A stretch of DNA of 34,255 bases. Origin: Alistipes sp. (GTDB lineage: Bacteria; Bacteroidota; Bacteroidia; Bacteroidales; Rikenellaceae). A program made the position numbers and the translations under genes. The stretch spans positions 1-34,255 of the forward strand of contig JAFVVS010000046.1 of assembly GCA_017502025.1 (NCBI GenBank), read 5' to 3'. Below, piece after piece: positions 22,223 through 29,350 of the stretch (positions are counted from its first letter, which is position 1; the number at the start of each line of letters is the position of its first letter). A model generated the notes under the pieces. The model was given only the letters and a program-made list of their open reading frames with translations. It made no database searches and was not told the origin of the DNA.

Positions 22223-25126
22223 CTAATATCCGAAGATCTCCTCTTGCGAGAGGTACTTTATCTTGCCGAGTGTGCCGATATACTTCATATCGAGGTCGTT
22301 CTTATCGCCCAAGATGCAGTAGGTGTAAGGGCGACCCTTGATAAACTCCTGCTGGAACTTCACCACATCGTCGAGAGTCAAATTCTTTATACCCTCGTAG
22401 AGAGTCTTGTTGATATCCTCTTTCAGACCGAACTTCTCATATTCGAGATAGCTCCACAAAATATTCATCTTGGTGGTGCGCTGGCTCTCCAAGTTTGCCA
22501 ATGCGCCACTCTTTGCCAACTCGAACGCCTGCTCCGAGCGAGGCATCTCCTCGATAATCTCGTCGAACGCCTCTACTGCCTGCTGCACCTTGTCGTTCTG
22601 CGTTGCGATAAAGGCGTAGAAGTAGTATGGGTGGTGCGGAACTTTTCCCTTTGCGAGGTAGGTGTATGCCGAGTATGCCAAGCCACGAGCCTCACGCATC
22701 TCCTGGAATACGACCGAGTTCATACCGCCCGAGAAGTAGTTGTTGTAGAGGTTTCCCACAGGCGAGTTGTTAATATTCCACTTGTCCTGCTCACGGCACG
22801 AGTACTGCATATAATATACCTGCTTTGCATCGTACTGCGCAAAGAGAACGCTTGGCTTCTTGACCGCCTTTGGTGCCACAGGCTCCGACTTCAAGTCGAT
22901 GAGTATGTCGCTTGTCTTGTGTGCAATGTAGAGCGAACCTACAAGGTCGTTGAGGTAGAGTGGGCCGTAGTACATCACACGGTGCTTGATTTTCGACAAC
23001 TGCTTGATGTTGGCGAGAAACTCATCGGAGCCGATTTTGCTCAACTCCTTGCTCGACATTGTGCGCTGGCGGATATGCTGCGGACCATAGAGGGCATAGC
23101 TCTGCAATCGCTGGAAATTATCTCGCTGCGAAGCCTTGGCATTGATGCGCTCCTGCTCGAAGTCGCTCTTTACGCCCTGCAAAATCTCCTCGTCGCCCTC
23201 TACATTTGCGATATAATCCTCGACAATCTCCATAGCACGCTCCATATTCTCGGCAAGACCGTTGATTATGAGATAGGTGCTATCGCCACTTACCGAGATG
23301 TTGAACGAGCAAGCCAAGTCGTACAACTCACGCTGAATCTCCTCGGCCGATTTATCGGCTGTGCCGAGCAACTCGAAGTAGTCGGCTGCCAATGCCATAG
23401 ATTTTACGCTCAAAGTACCAAAATCGTAGCGATAGATGAGCGAGAAGAGTTCGTTTGTCTCATTGCGCTTGTAGAGCACCTCAATGCCGTTGTCGAGCAA
23501 CGAATGACCGAGGTCACGCTCATAGTCGACAAACTGCGGTGCGATAGGCTCAACCTCCACCTGCTGCATTGCTGCGAGGTAGTCGCTCTGTGCATCACGA
23601 TTAGCCGAGATAGGGGTGATTGTCGGTTTGTCAATCTTCTTCTGCGACTTATCTTCGCCCTGACGCTTATAGACAATGCAGTAGCCATCCTTCGGCAGAT
23701 TCTCGTTAGCCCACTTTACGATATCATCCTTGGTAATCTTCTTTGCACGCACCAATTCGGTGGCAACATCCTCCCAATTCTCACCATTGATAAATGCAGC
23801 CTCCATCTTATAGGCACGAGCAAAGTTGCTCTCCAACTCTGCCATCTGAGCACGGCGGTAGTTTGCAACAATAGATTTCAAAAGGTCGGAGTCGAACTTG
23901 CCATTGCGCACCTTCTCAATCTCAGCCAAAAGTAAATCACGCACCTCCTCCAAGGTCTGACCCTGCTTTGGCTCACCCTCCAAAACTACCATTCCTGCAT
24001 CTGCCAAGTACTGCACACCGCCCCAAGCATTCAAAACCTTCTGCTCCTGCAAGAGGTTGGTGTCGAGCAAACCGCAATTTCCACCATTCGAGAGAATTGA
24101 CGAGAGAAGAGTTCCTATGAGCGAGCCCTCGCTGCGAGCACCCTCGACAGGCCAAGCGATAGCCACGCTCTCGCTCTCCAAACCATAAACCTCTGCCTCT
24201 TTTACCTCGGTAAAACGAGTAGGTTTGTACTCCTTGACCTTCGGAAGGTTGCGATTAGGCTTCAACTCGCCGAAATATTTGTCGATAATAATAATCGCCT
24301 CGTCGGGGTTGAAATCGCCAGCCATACATATTGCCATATTGTTTGGCACATAGTAGGTCTTGTAGTAGTTTTTGATATTTGTAATCGATGGATTTTTCAG
24401 ATGCTCCTGCTTACCGATAGTGGTTTGCAAACCGTATGGGTGGTTCGGGAATGCCAACTCGAAAATCTTGTCCGACACTTTCCAACCATCGTTCGTGAGG
24501 CTCATATTGTACTCCTCGTAGACCGTTTCGAGCTCGGTGTGGAAACCACGAATCACAGCATTTGCAAAGCGCTCCGACTGCACCTTTGCCCAATTCTCAA
24601 TCTGATTTGACGGAATATCCTCCACATAGTTTGTCTCGTCATACGATGTCCAAGCGTTTGTGCCGTCGGCACCGATTGCCTGCATCAACTTGTCGTACTC
24701 GTTTGGAATAGCATACTTCGATGCCTCCTGCGATACGCTGTCAATCTTTGCGTAGATAGCCTTGCGCTCCGCCTCATCGGTGGTTGCACGATAGACCTCG
24801 AACAGACGCTCAATCTCGTCGAGCAGAGGCTTCTCTGCCTCGTAGTTCTGTGTTCCGAACTTGTCGGTACCCTTGAACATCAGGTGCTCGAAGTAGTGCG
24901 CCAAACCCGTGGTCTCGGCAGGGTCGTTCTTCGAGCCTACACGCACAGCAATCATCGTCTGCAAGCGAGGTTGCTCCTTATTTACCGACATATATACCTT
25001 CAAGCCGTTGCGGAGGGTGTAGATGCGTGTTGCCGTAGCATCGCCCTCAACCGACTCGTAGCGGTAGCCGCACGATACTGCAAGCATAGCCACCACCAAA
25101 ATCATCAACCAATTAAGTCTCTTCAT
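22223..25126 (-). CDS. M16-family (pitrilysin-like) zinc peptidase, lipoprotein
   Basis: A 967-residue protein. The signal ends in AVSC with lipid-bearing Cys19. The N-terminal M16 domain carries the inverted zinc motif HYFEH (His77, Glu80, His81), with the third ligand expected in the TVYEEYNMSLTNDGW region. The second, catalytically silent M16-like half and a further pair of such domains follow, including the late segment NYFSGGMNSVVFQEMREARGLAYSAY typical of the C-terminal half. Length matches the double-length Bacteroidota M16 proteins. It should degrade peptides at the periplasmic side of a membrane. The DUF456 gene is 62 nt upstream; M49 is downstream. A decamer tandem array fills the 62-nt gap. 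Confidence 0.93.
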   Translation of the reverse strand: MKRLNWLMILVVAMLAVSCGYRYESVEGDATATRIYTLRNGLKVYMSVNKEQPRLQTMIAVRVGSKNDPAETTGLAHYFEHLMFKGTDKFGTQNYEAEKPLLDEIERLFEVYRATTDEAERKAIYAKIDSVSQEASKYAIPNEYDKLMQAIGADGTNAWTSYDETNYVEDIPSNQIENWAKVQSERFANAVIRGFHTELETVYEEYNMSLTNDGWKVSDKIFELAFPNHPYGLQTTIGKQEHLKNPSITNIKNYYKTYYVPNNMAICMAGDFNPDEAIIIIDKYFGELKPNRNLPKVKEYKPTRFTEVKEAEVYGLESESVAIAWPVEGARSEGSLIGTLLSSILSNGGNCGLLDTNLLQEQKVLNAWGGVQYLADAGMVVLEGEPKQGQTLEEVRDLLLAEIEKVRNGKFDSDLLKSIVANYRRAQMAELESNFARAYKMEAAFINGENWEDVATELVRAKKITKDDIVKWANENLPKDGYCIVYKRQGEDKSQKKIDKPTITPISANRDAQSDYLAAMQQVEVEPIAPQFVDYERDLGHSLLDNGIEVLYKRNETNELFSLIYRYDFGTLSVKSMALAADYFELLGTADKSAEEIQRELYDLACSFNISVSGDSTYLIINGLAENMERAMEIVEDYIANVEGDEEILQGVKSDFEQERINAKASQRDNFQRLQSYALYGPQHIRQRTMSSKELSKIGSDEFLANIKQLSKIKHRVMYYGPLYLNDLVGSLYIAHKTSDILIDLKSEPVAPKAVKKPSVLFAQYDAKQVYYMQYSCREQDKWNINNSPVGNLYNNYFSGGMNSVVFQEMREARGLAYSAYTYLAKGKVPHHPYYFYAFIATQNDKVQQAVEAFDEIIEEMPRSEQAFELAKSGALANLESQRTTKMNILWSYLEYEKFGLKEDINKTLYEGIKNLTLDDVVKFQQEFIKGRPYTYCILGDKNDLDMKYIGTLGKIKYLSQEEIFGY

Positions 25127-25140
25127 AATATCAAATCTTT

Positions 25141-25190
25141 ACTAGCCCTTACTAGCCCTTACTAGCCCTTACTAGCCTTTACTGGCCGTT
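25141..25190 (+). repeat. ACTAGCCCTT decamer tandem array (5 units)
   Basis: Three exact 10-bp units followed by ACTAGCCTTT and ACTGGCCGTT. It fills the gap between the M16 gene and the DUF456 gene and overlaps the last two bases of the DUF456 stop codon region (stop at 25189-25191). Confidence 0.88.
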
Positions 25191-25677
25191 AGAATAAGTT
25201 TTTGAATACATCCACAAAAATCTCTATCGTCAGCCACAACGAAACTGCGAGTTTTATGCCTGTGCCGACAAAGAATGAGAGGAACGAGCCCCAACCGCTG
25301 CGCACGGCACGCTTTCTGTCGCTACTGTCGTTGATCAACTCGCCGAGCAATGCTCCTACGAATGGGCCTACGATAATGCCTACGGGACCGAAGATGAAAC
25401 CTGCGAGAACTCCCGCCATAGCACCTCGCTCACCAGCCTTCGAGCCACCGAACTTCTTGGTCATATACGATGGCAGCACATAGTCGAGCACCGAAACAAT
25501 GGCGGTCAGCACACCGAATACCACAAGCCACGCCACCGAAATCTCGGCATAGGAGCAGAAGTACAAGCAGACATAACCAGCGTACGCCAACGCCACACCA
25601 GGCAATACGGGCACGATACAGCCCACACAGCCTACCACACCGAATATAACGGCAAGAATCGATAACAAAGTATCCAT
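25189..25677 (-). CDS. DUF456 family membrane protein
   Basis: A 162-residue, glycine-rich, very hydrophobic protein of the DUF456 family. Helices lie at about 3-35, 45-68, 85-118 (AGVLAGFIFGPVGIIVGPFVGALLGEL, the family hallmark) and 132-158. The pattern GCIVPVLPGVALAYAG near the N-terminus and VLDYVLPSYMTKKFGGSKAG are also typical. Function is not established. It lies between panD (192 nt upstream) and the M16 gene (62 nt downstream), all in one direction. The palindromic element copy B occupies the region directly before its start, and no clear promoter was found there. Confidence 0.9.
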   Translation of the reverse strand: MDTLLSILAVIFGVVGCVGCIVPVLPGVALAYAGYVCLYFCSYAEISVAWLVVFGVLTAIVSVLDYVLPSYMTKKFGGSKAGERGAMAGVLAGFIFGPVGIIVGPFVGALLGELINDSSDRKRAVRSGWGSFLSFFVGTGIKLAVSLWLTIEIFVDVFKNLF

Positions 25678-25681
25678 AAAT

Positions 25682-25804
25682 AAAATTATTCTAATTGGTA
25701 AATTTTACACCAATCTTCGGTCGCTAAACTCCTCACATAGGCTTACTATGCTGCGGGTTTATCGCCTTGCTTGGCGCAAAATTTCCTCAATTACCTCTAA
25801 TTTT
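25682..25804. repeat. Intergenic palindromic element, copy B
   Basis: 123 bp bounded by AAAATTA and TAATTTT, with GGTAAATTTTACACC near the left and GCGCAAAATTTCCTC near the right. The centre (TCGGTCGCTAAACTCCTCACATAG ... CTATGCTGCGGGTTTATCGCC in spaced blocks) is nearly the same as copy C. It begins 4 nt before the DUF456 ATG, seen on the minus strand, so it would form most of that gene's leader. Confidence 0.85.
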
Positions 25805-25831
25805 CTGTATTAATAGAACTAAAATTCCTCT

Positions 25832-25867
25832 AACGCCCCTAACGCCTCTAAAGCCTCTAACGCCCCT
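25832..25867 (+). repeat. AACGCCYCT nonamer tandem array (4 units)
   Basis: Units AACGCCCCT, AACGCCTCT, AAAGCCTCT, AACGCCCCT. It ends 2 nt before the panD stop codon (25870-25872) and shares its unit with the array at 22184-22217. Confidence 0.88.
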
Positions 25868-25869
25868 AA

Positions 25870-26223
25870 TTATCTCACCAACTTGTTGGTCGCTGTGTCG
25901 GGGAAAATCACATTAGGCTCGAACGACTTTGCCTCCTCAAAATCCATCGAAGCGTAGGAGATGATAATCACGATATCGCCAACGCTTGCCTTGTGTGCTG
26001 CTGCACCATTCAGGCAGATTACGCCACTGCCAGCCTCGCCGGGGATAGCGTAGGTTTCGAGTCGCTCGCCATTGGTAACATTTACCACCTGTACCTTCTC
26101 GCCACGAATGATGTTCGCTGCCTTCAACAACTCCGAGTCAATAGTAATACTGCCGACATAATCGACATTCGCCTGAGTCACCGTCACACGGTGAATCTTC
26201 GACTTCATTACCTCAATATACAT
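25870..26223 (-). CDS. panD: Aspartate 1-decarboxylase precursor
   Basis: A 117-residue pyruvoyl enzyme that makes beta-alanine from aspartate for pantothenate synthesis. From the ATG at 26223 the self-cleavage site falls at Gly24-Ser25 (YVGSITID), the same numbering as in E. coli PanD, which supports this start over the GTG one codon earlier. [14 protein letters not shown] before the cleavage site and [22 protein letters not shown] later are family signatures. It starts 4 nt after panC, the enzyme that uses its product, so the two form one operon. Confidence 0.97.
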   Translation of the reverse strand: MYIEVMKSKIHRVTVTQANVDYVGSITIDSELLKAANIIRGEKVQVVNVTNGERLETYAIPGEAGSGVICLNGAAAHKASVGDIVIIISYASMDFEEAKSFEPNVIFPDTATNKLVR

Positions 26224-26227
26224 CACT

Positions 26228-27064
26228 TTATTTAAGTTTTATGTTATCAATCAATCTGATTTCGCCAGCCTGCACTGCGATGCAACCCTGCACACGCTCC
26301 GAGTCGCTCCACTCGTTGATGGTCTGCAACGAGAGTGCATCCACCGCTGCGAAATATATCACTTTCAAGAGTTCATTCTTCTCAACCTCGGCAACGACCC
26401 AAGCGGTGAGCTCCGCCGGCGAGAGTTCGCCCACCTTGGCTACGGCTGCGCTCAACACCTCGTAAATGTGGGGTGCTGCGGCACGATGAGCAGGGGAGAG
26501 CAGAAGATTGCGTGACGAACGAGCCAAACCGTCAAAGTCACGGATAATCGGACAGTCGATAATTTCGACCTCCAAACCAAGTTGCGCCACCATAGCACGA
26601 ATTACGGCAATCTGCTGAAAATCCTTCTCGCCGAAGTATGCACAAGTTGGCTTCACGATGTCGAACAAGCGGCTTACCACCTGTGCTACGCCATTGAAGT
26701 GACCAGGGCGGGTTGCTCCCTCCATAACCTTGTCAATCTGACCGAAGTCGAACTGACGAGTGTCGGGCTCGGGGTAGATCTCCTCGACCGAAGGGAAGAG
26801 TACCAAATCGACTCCCGCCTCTGCCAACATTGCGGCATCGGCCTCGGGGGTACGAGGGTAGTTTTTCAAGTCGTTCTTGTCGTTGAACTGTGTTGGATTT
26901 ACGAATACACTCGCCACCACAACATCGCACTCCTTGCGAGCACGAGTAACGAGCGAGATGTGACCTTCGTGCAATGCTCCCATTGTGGGAACAAAACCTA
27001 TCTTTTTACCTTGGCACGCTGCGAGCTCCTCTCGCAATGCCTTAACTGTCGAAACTGCTTTCAT
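26228..27064 (-). CDS. panC: Pantothenate synthetase (pantoate-beta-alanine ligase)
   Basis: A 278-residue cytoplasmic enzyme that joins pantoate and beta-alanine with ATP to give pantothenate. Signatures are [15 protein letters not shown] (HxGH-type nucleotide site), [44 protein letters not shown] and the ARSSRN loop. Length is standard for the family. The ATG at 27064 is chosen; an in-frame extension to 27112 would run through the promoter. panD follows after 4 nt. Confidence 0.97.
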   Translation of the reverse strand: MKAVSTVKALREELAACQGKKIGFVPTMGALHEGHISLVTRARKECDVVVASVFVNPTQFNDKNDLKNYPRTPEADAAMLAEAGVDLVLFPSVEEIYPEPDTRQFDFGQIDKVMEGATRPGHFNGVAQVVSRLFDIVKPTCAYFGEKDFQQIAVIRAMVAQLGLEVEIIDCPIIRDFDGLARSSRNLLLSPAHRAAAPHIYEVLSAAVAKVGELSPAELTAWVVAEVEKNELLKVIYFAAVDALSLQTINEWSDSERVQGCIAVQAGEIRLIDNIKLK

Positions 27065-27095
27065 TGTTTTTGTACCTTTTTGTACTATGTGGGCG

Positions 27096-27103
27096 CAAAA
27101 ATA
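27096..27103 (-). promoter_or_regulatory. Candidate -7 element of panCD
   Basis: The minus strand reads TATTTTTG, matching TAnnTTTG, 31 nt before the panC ATG. The upstream region is occupied by an AATTAAR heptamer array and shows no clear -33 TTG. Confidence 0.4.
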
Positions 27104-27111
27104 CAAAAACA

Positions 27112-27146
27112 AATTAAGAATTAAGAATTAAAAATTAAAAATTATT
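27112..27146 (+). repeat. AATTAAR heptamer tandem array (5 units)
   Basis: AATTAAG twice, AATTAAA twice, then AATTATT, all in register at 7 bp. It lies directly upstream of the panC -7 element. Confidence 0.8.
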
Positions 27147-27173
27147 TAATTTTATTCTTATTGGAGATGCCGA

Positions 27174-27257
27174 GAGATTAAAGAATTTAGGGAAATTAGT
27201 GAGTTTGAAAACGAAAATCGCTAAGTTCTCTAAACTCATTAAACTCCCTAACTTCTC
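27174..27257. repeat. Two nonamer arrays in inverted orientation forming a long hairpin
   Basis: Left arm: GAGATTAAA, GAATTTAGG, GAAATTAGT, GAGTTTGAA (27174-27209). Right arm: TAAGTTCTC, TAAACTCAT, TAAACTCCC, TAACTTCTC (27222-27257). The arms are 4 x 9 bp each, imperfectly complementary, around a 12-nt centre. It sits just after the sigma-54 activator gene (minus strand) and may act as a weak terminator or RNA hairpin. Confidence 0.65.
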
Positions 27258-27272
27258 TATTGTTGAGCGCAT

Positions 27273-28415
27273 TTAGCAGTATTGCTCAATATCCTTTTGG
27301 GTAATGGTTGTTCCGCTTAATACGACGAGCCTCTCGACCACATTGCGAAGCTCTCGGATATTGCCACTCCAACGCTTTTCGGATAACACCCTAACTGCTT
27401 CTGCGTCAATCTCTTTCGTTGGTATGTTGTACTCTCGGCAGATGCTCTTCAAAAAGTGATTTACGAGTATTGCGACATCCCCTTTTCGCTCTCGCAAAGG
27501 TGGCACTTTTATCAGGATTACACCTATGCGATGATACAAATCTTCACGGAAATTTCCATCCCGTATCTCCTGTTCGAGATTCTTGTTTGTGGCGGCAATA
27601 ACTCGCACATCAACCTCGATATCTCGGTCGCTTCCAACCCTCGAAATTTTGCGCTCCTGCAAGGCTCTGAGAACCTTCGCTTGTGCCGAGAGCGACATAT
27701 CGCCAATCTCATCCATAAAGAGCGTTCCGCCATCCGCCTGCTCGAACTTTCCTTTGCGCTGTTTTATTGCCGAGGTGAAGGCTCCTCGCTCGTGCCCAAA
27801 GAGCTCGCTTTCAATGAGTTCCGAGGGTATGGCGGCGCAATTGACTTCGACAAAAGGCGCCTCGGCACGACCACTCTTGCAGTGGAGCCAGCGTGCCACC
27901 AACTCCTTGCCTGTGCCGTTCTCGCCCGTAATCAAAACCCTTGCCTCGCTCTGCGCCACCTTGTCGATGAGCTCTCGCACTCGCCTGATGACCTCCGACT
28001 CGCCTACGATGGGCTCTATCGTGCTACATTCGGCACTATTTTTTGTTCGTGTCGGCTTTGGTCGGCAGGTTGTGGGCGCACTATTCTCTGCGGGTGGAGC
28101 AATCGCTCGGCGAATTGATTTCAGCAGCCGATTCATATCTATCGGCTTGGTCAGAAAATCGACGGCTCCGAGCCTTATCGCCTCGACTGCCGAGTCGATA
28201 TCGTTGCTGCGAGAGAGAATTATAAAGGGCAGATTGGTGTCGGAAAGCCCCTCGGCATTGTCGGCAAGAATGATGTCGAAGGGGATGTTTTCGCACATCT
28301 TGCGGGCAAGGGCAATGCCTTCGGCACTCTCGGTCGAGAAACCCTCAAATTCCAGTCGCTCTCGCAGATTATTGCGCACGCTTTTTGATTGTTCCAAAAT
28401 TAAAATTTTTGCCAT
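27273..28415 (-). CDS. Sigma-54-dependent transcriptional activator with a shortened receiver and no HTH
   Basis: A 380-residue NtrC-type protein. Residues 1-105 are a receiver-like domain: E8/Q9 replace the usual acidic pair; Asp52, Ser68 and Lys90 (FLTKP) could be the active-site residues. Only 15 residues separate Asp52 from Ser68, about half the usual spacing. The AAA+ domain spans about 135-370, with Walker A GENGTGKE (164-171), sigma-54 contact loop GAFTSA (211-216, a variant of GAFTGA), Walker B GTLFMDEIGD (230-239) and sensor block WSGNIRELRNVVERL. The protein ends at residue 380 right after the AAA+ lid, without the Fis-type DNA-binding domain. It should drive open-complex formation by sigma-54 polymerase; how it is targeted is unclear. 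No kinase gene is adjacent. Confidence 0.92.
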   Translation of the reverse strand: MAKILILEQSKSVRNNLRERLEFEGFSTESAEGIALARKMCENIPFDIILADNAEGLSDTNLPFIILSRSNDIDSAVEAIRLGAVDFLTKPIDMNRLLKSIRRAIAPPAENSAPTTCRPKPTRTKNSAECSTIEPIVGESEVIRRVRELIDKVAQSEARVLITGENGTGKELVARWLHCKSGRAEAPFVEVNCAAIPSELIESELFGHERGAFTSAIKQRKGKFEQADGGTLFMDEIGDMSLSAQAKVLRALQERKISRVGSDRDIEVDVRVIAATNKNLEQEIRDGNFREDLYHRIGVILIKVPPLRERKGDVAILVNHFLKSICREYNIPTKEIDAEAVRVLSEKRWSGNIRELRNVVERLVVLSGTTITQKDIEQYC

Positions 28416-28446
28416 TTTGCTTTTCTCTAAAAAAATACTATTTTTG
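28416..28446 (+). promoter_or_regulatory. Plus-strand promoter candidate upstream of the DUF4290 operon
   Basis: TTTG (28416-28419) and TATTTTTG (28439-28446) are 19 nt apart, a full match to the Bacteroidota consensus. It begins right at the edge of the divergent sigma-54 activator gene. A transcript from here would have a leader of about 190 nt before the DUF4290 ATG at 28646. Confidence 0.5.
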
Positions 28447-28452
28447 CAACAT

Positions 28453-28460
28453 CAAAGGTA
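28453..28460 (-). promoter_or_regulatory. Candidate -7 element of the sigma-54 activator gene
   Basis: The minus strand reads TACCTTTG, matching TAnnTTTG, 38 nt before the ATG at 28415. No good -33 is seen at the usual distance. It overlaps the transcribed start region of the plus-strand promoter at 28416-28446. Confidence 0.35.
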
Positions 28461-28606
28461 TGTCTTTTGCTCGACACGGCATAATGCTGCAAGTGGAGCA
28501 ACAGGAGATTCGATAGGGTCTGAATTTGCTATTTGTTTTGACCTTTTAGAGTGTGTTTTAATACAATTCATTGAGAATTTAATTTAAGGCAAAGCGTGTT
28601 TTCGGA

Positions 28607-28614
28607 TATTTTTG
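28607..28614 (+). promoter_or_regulatory. Second -7 candidate, close to the DUF4290 start
   Basis: TATTTTTG matches TAnnTTTG and directly abuts the TTTTCCG array at 28615. Initiation from here would give a leader of about 25 nt made almost entirely of the heptamer array. No -33 was found at the usual spacing. Confidence 0.35.
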
Positions 28615-28642
28615 TTTTCCGTTTTCCGCTTTCCGTTTTCAG
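28615..28642 (+). repeat. TTTTCCG heptamer array directly before a start codon
   Basis: Units TTTTCCG, TTTTCCG, CTTTCCG, TTTTCAG, ending 3 nt before the DUF4290 ATG. It occupies the place of the ribosome-binding site; no Shine-Dalgarno sequence is present. Confidence 0.85.
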
Positions 28643-28645
28643 TTT

Positions 28646-29302
28646 ATGAATAAGAACTACAACTATTTGCGCCGTCGTTTGATGATTCCCGAATATGGTC
28701 GTCATATCCAGGAGATGATCGATTCGTTGCTCGAAATCGAGGATCGTGACGAGCGTACCCGTCAGGCGAAGGCGGTAATTGCCGTTATGGGTAATCTCAA
28801 TCCGCTATTGCGTGATACGGCGGACTTTACGCACAAACTCTGGGATCACCTCTTCATTATGTCGGACTTTAAGCTCGATGTGGATAGCCCCTATCCGCTC
28901 CCTACCCGTGAGGACTTGGAGGTTAAGCCCGAGCGATTGGCATATCCGCAGAGCGAGATTTCGCACAAACACTACGGCAAAAATATTGTGCGAGTGATAA
29001 ATCGCTTGAAGTACGATAACCCCGAGGTGGTAGAGTCGGAGATGGGCGATGTTGTTCGCTATATGCACGGCAAGAGTATGGAGTACAATCAGGAGCATCC
29101 TACTCCCGAGATGATTGCAAATGATATACGCACACTGTCCGAAGGTGGCATAAATCTCGATGGAGAGTGGATTAGAAATGTCGAAATGGGGCATAAATTG
29201 ACCTCTTCGCACCAGAAAAATGGAAAGCACCAGCAGCGTACTGCACGCCAACCGCAGAAGGGTGCCCGCAAAAATGGACAAAGACACAATACGCAGAAAT
29301 AG
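28646..29302 (+). CDS. DUF4290 family protein
   Basis: A 218-residue soluble protein of DUF4290, a family seen in Bacteroidota. The N-terminal 175 residues are mostly helical, with conserved stretches YGRHIQEMIDSLLEIEDRDERTRQAK, LRDTADFTHKLWDHLFIMSDF, YGKNIVRVI and YMHGKSMEYNQEHPTPEMIANDI. The last 35 residues are basic and rich in Gln, Lys and Arg, probably disordered and perhaps nucleic-acid binding (inference). Function is unknown. It begins a plus-strand run of six genes that includes lpxH, thyA and folA. Confidence 0.9.
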   Translation: MNKNYNYLRRRLMIPEYGRHIQEMIDSLLEIEDRDERTRQAKAVIAVMGNLNPLLRDTADFTHKLWDHLFIMSDFKLDVDSPYPLPTREDLEVKPERLAYPQSEISHKHYGKNIVRVINRLKYDNPEVVESEMGDVVRYMHGKSMEYNQEHPTPEMIANDIRTLSEGGINLDGEWIRNVEMGHKLTSSHQKNGKHQQRTARQPQKGARKNGQRHNTQK

Positions 29303-29350
29303 TGACTCGTTTATCTTGCGTAAAAGTGATTTTTAACTCAAATAGATGTT

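Noticed and set aside
22244-23935. Open frame of 563 codons opposite the M16 gene
   Set aside because: Same antisense pattern; the minus strand carries the clear HxxEH peptidase with a lipoprotein signal.
25141-25190. Promoter for the M16 gene in the decamer array
   Set aside because: No TAnnTTTG on the minus strand in the 62-nt gap; the nearest AAAGATTTG lacks the TA at the right position.
27583-28587. Open frame of 334 codons opposite the sigma-54 activator
   Set aside because: Low-complexity Ser/Arg-rich translation; the minus strand has Walker A/B and GAFTSA motifs.
28447-28606. tRNA or structured RNA gene in the largest multi-promoter gap
   Set aside because: No cloverleaf, no strong stem and no terminator were found by eye.
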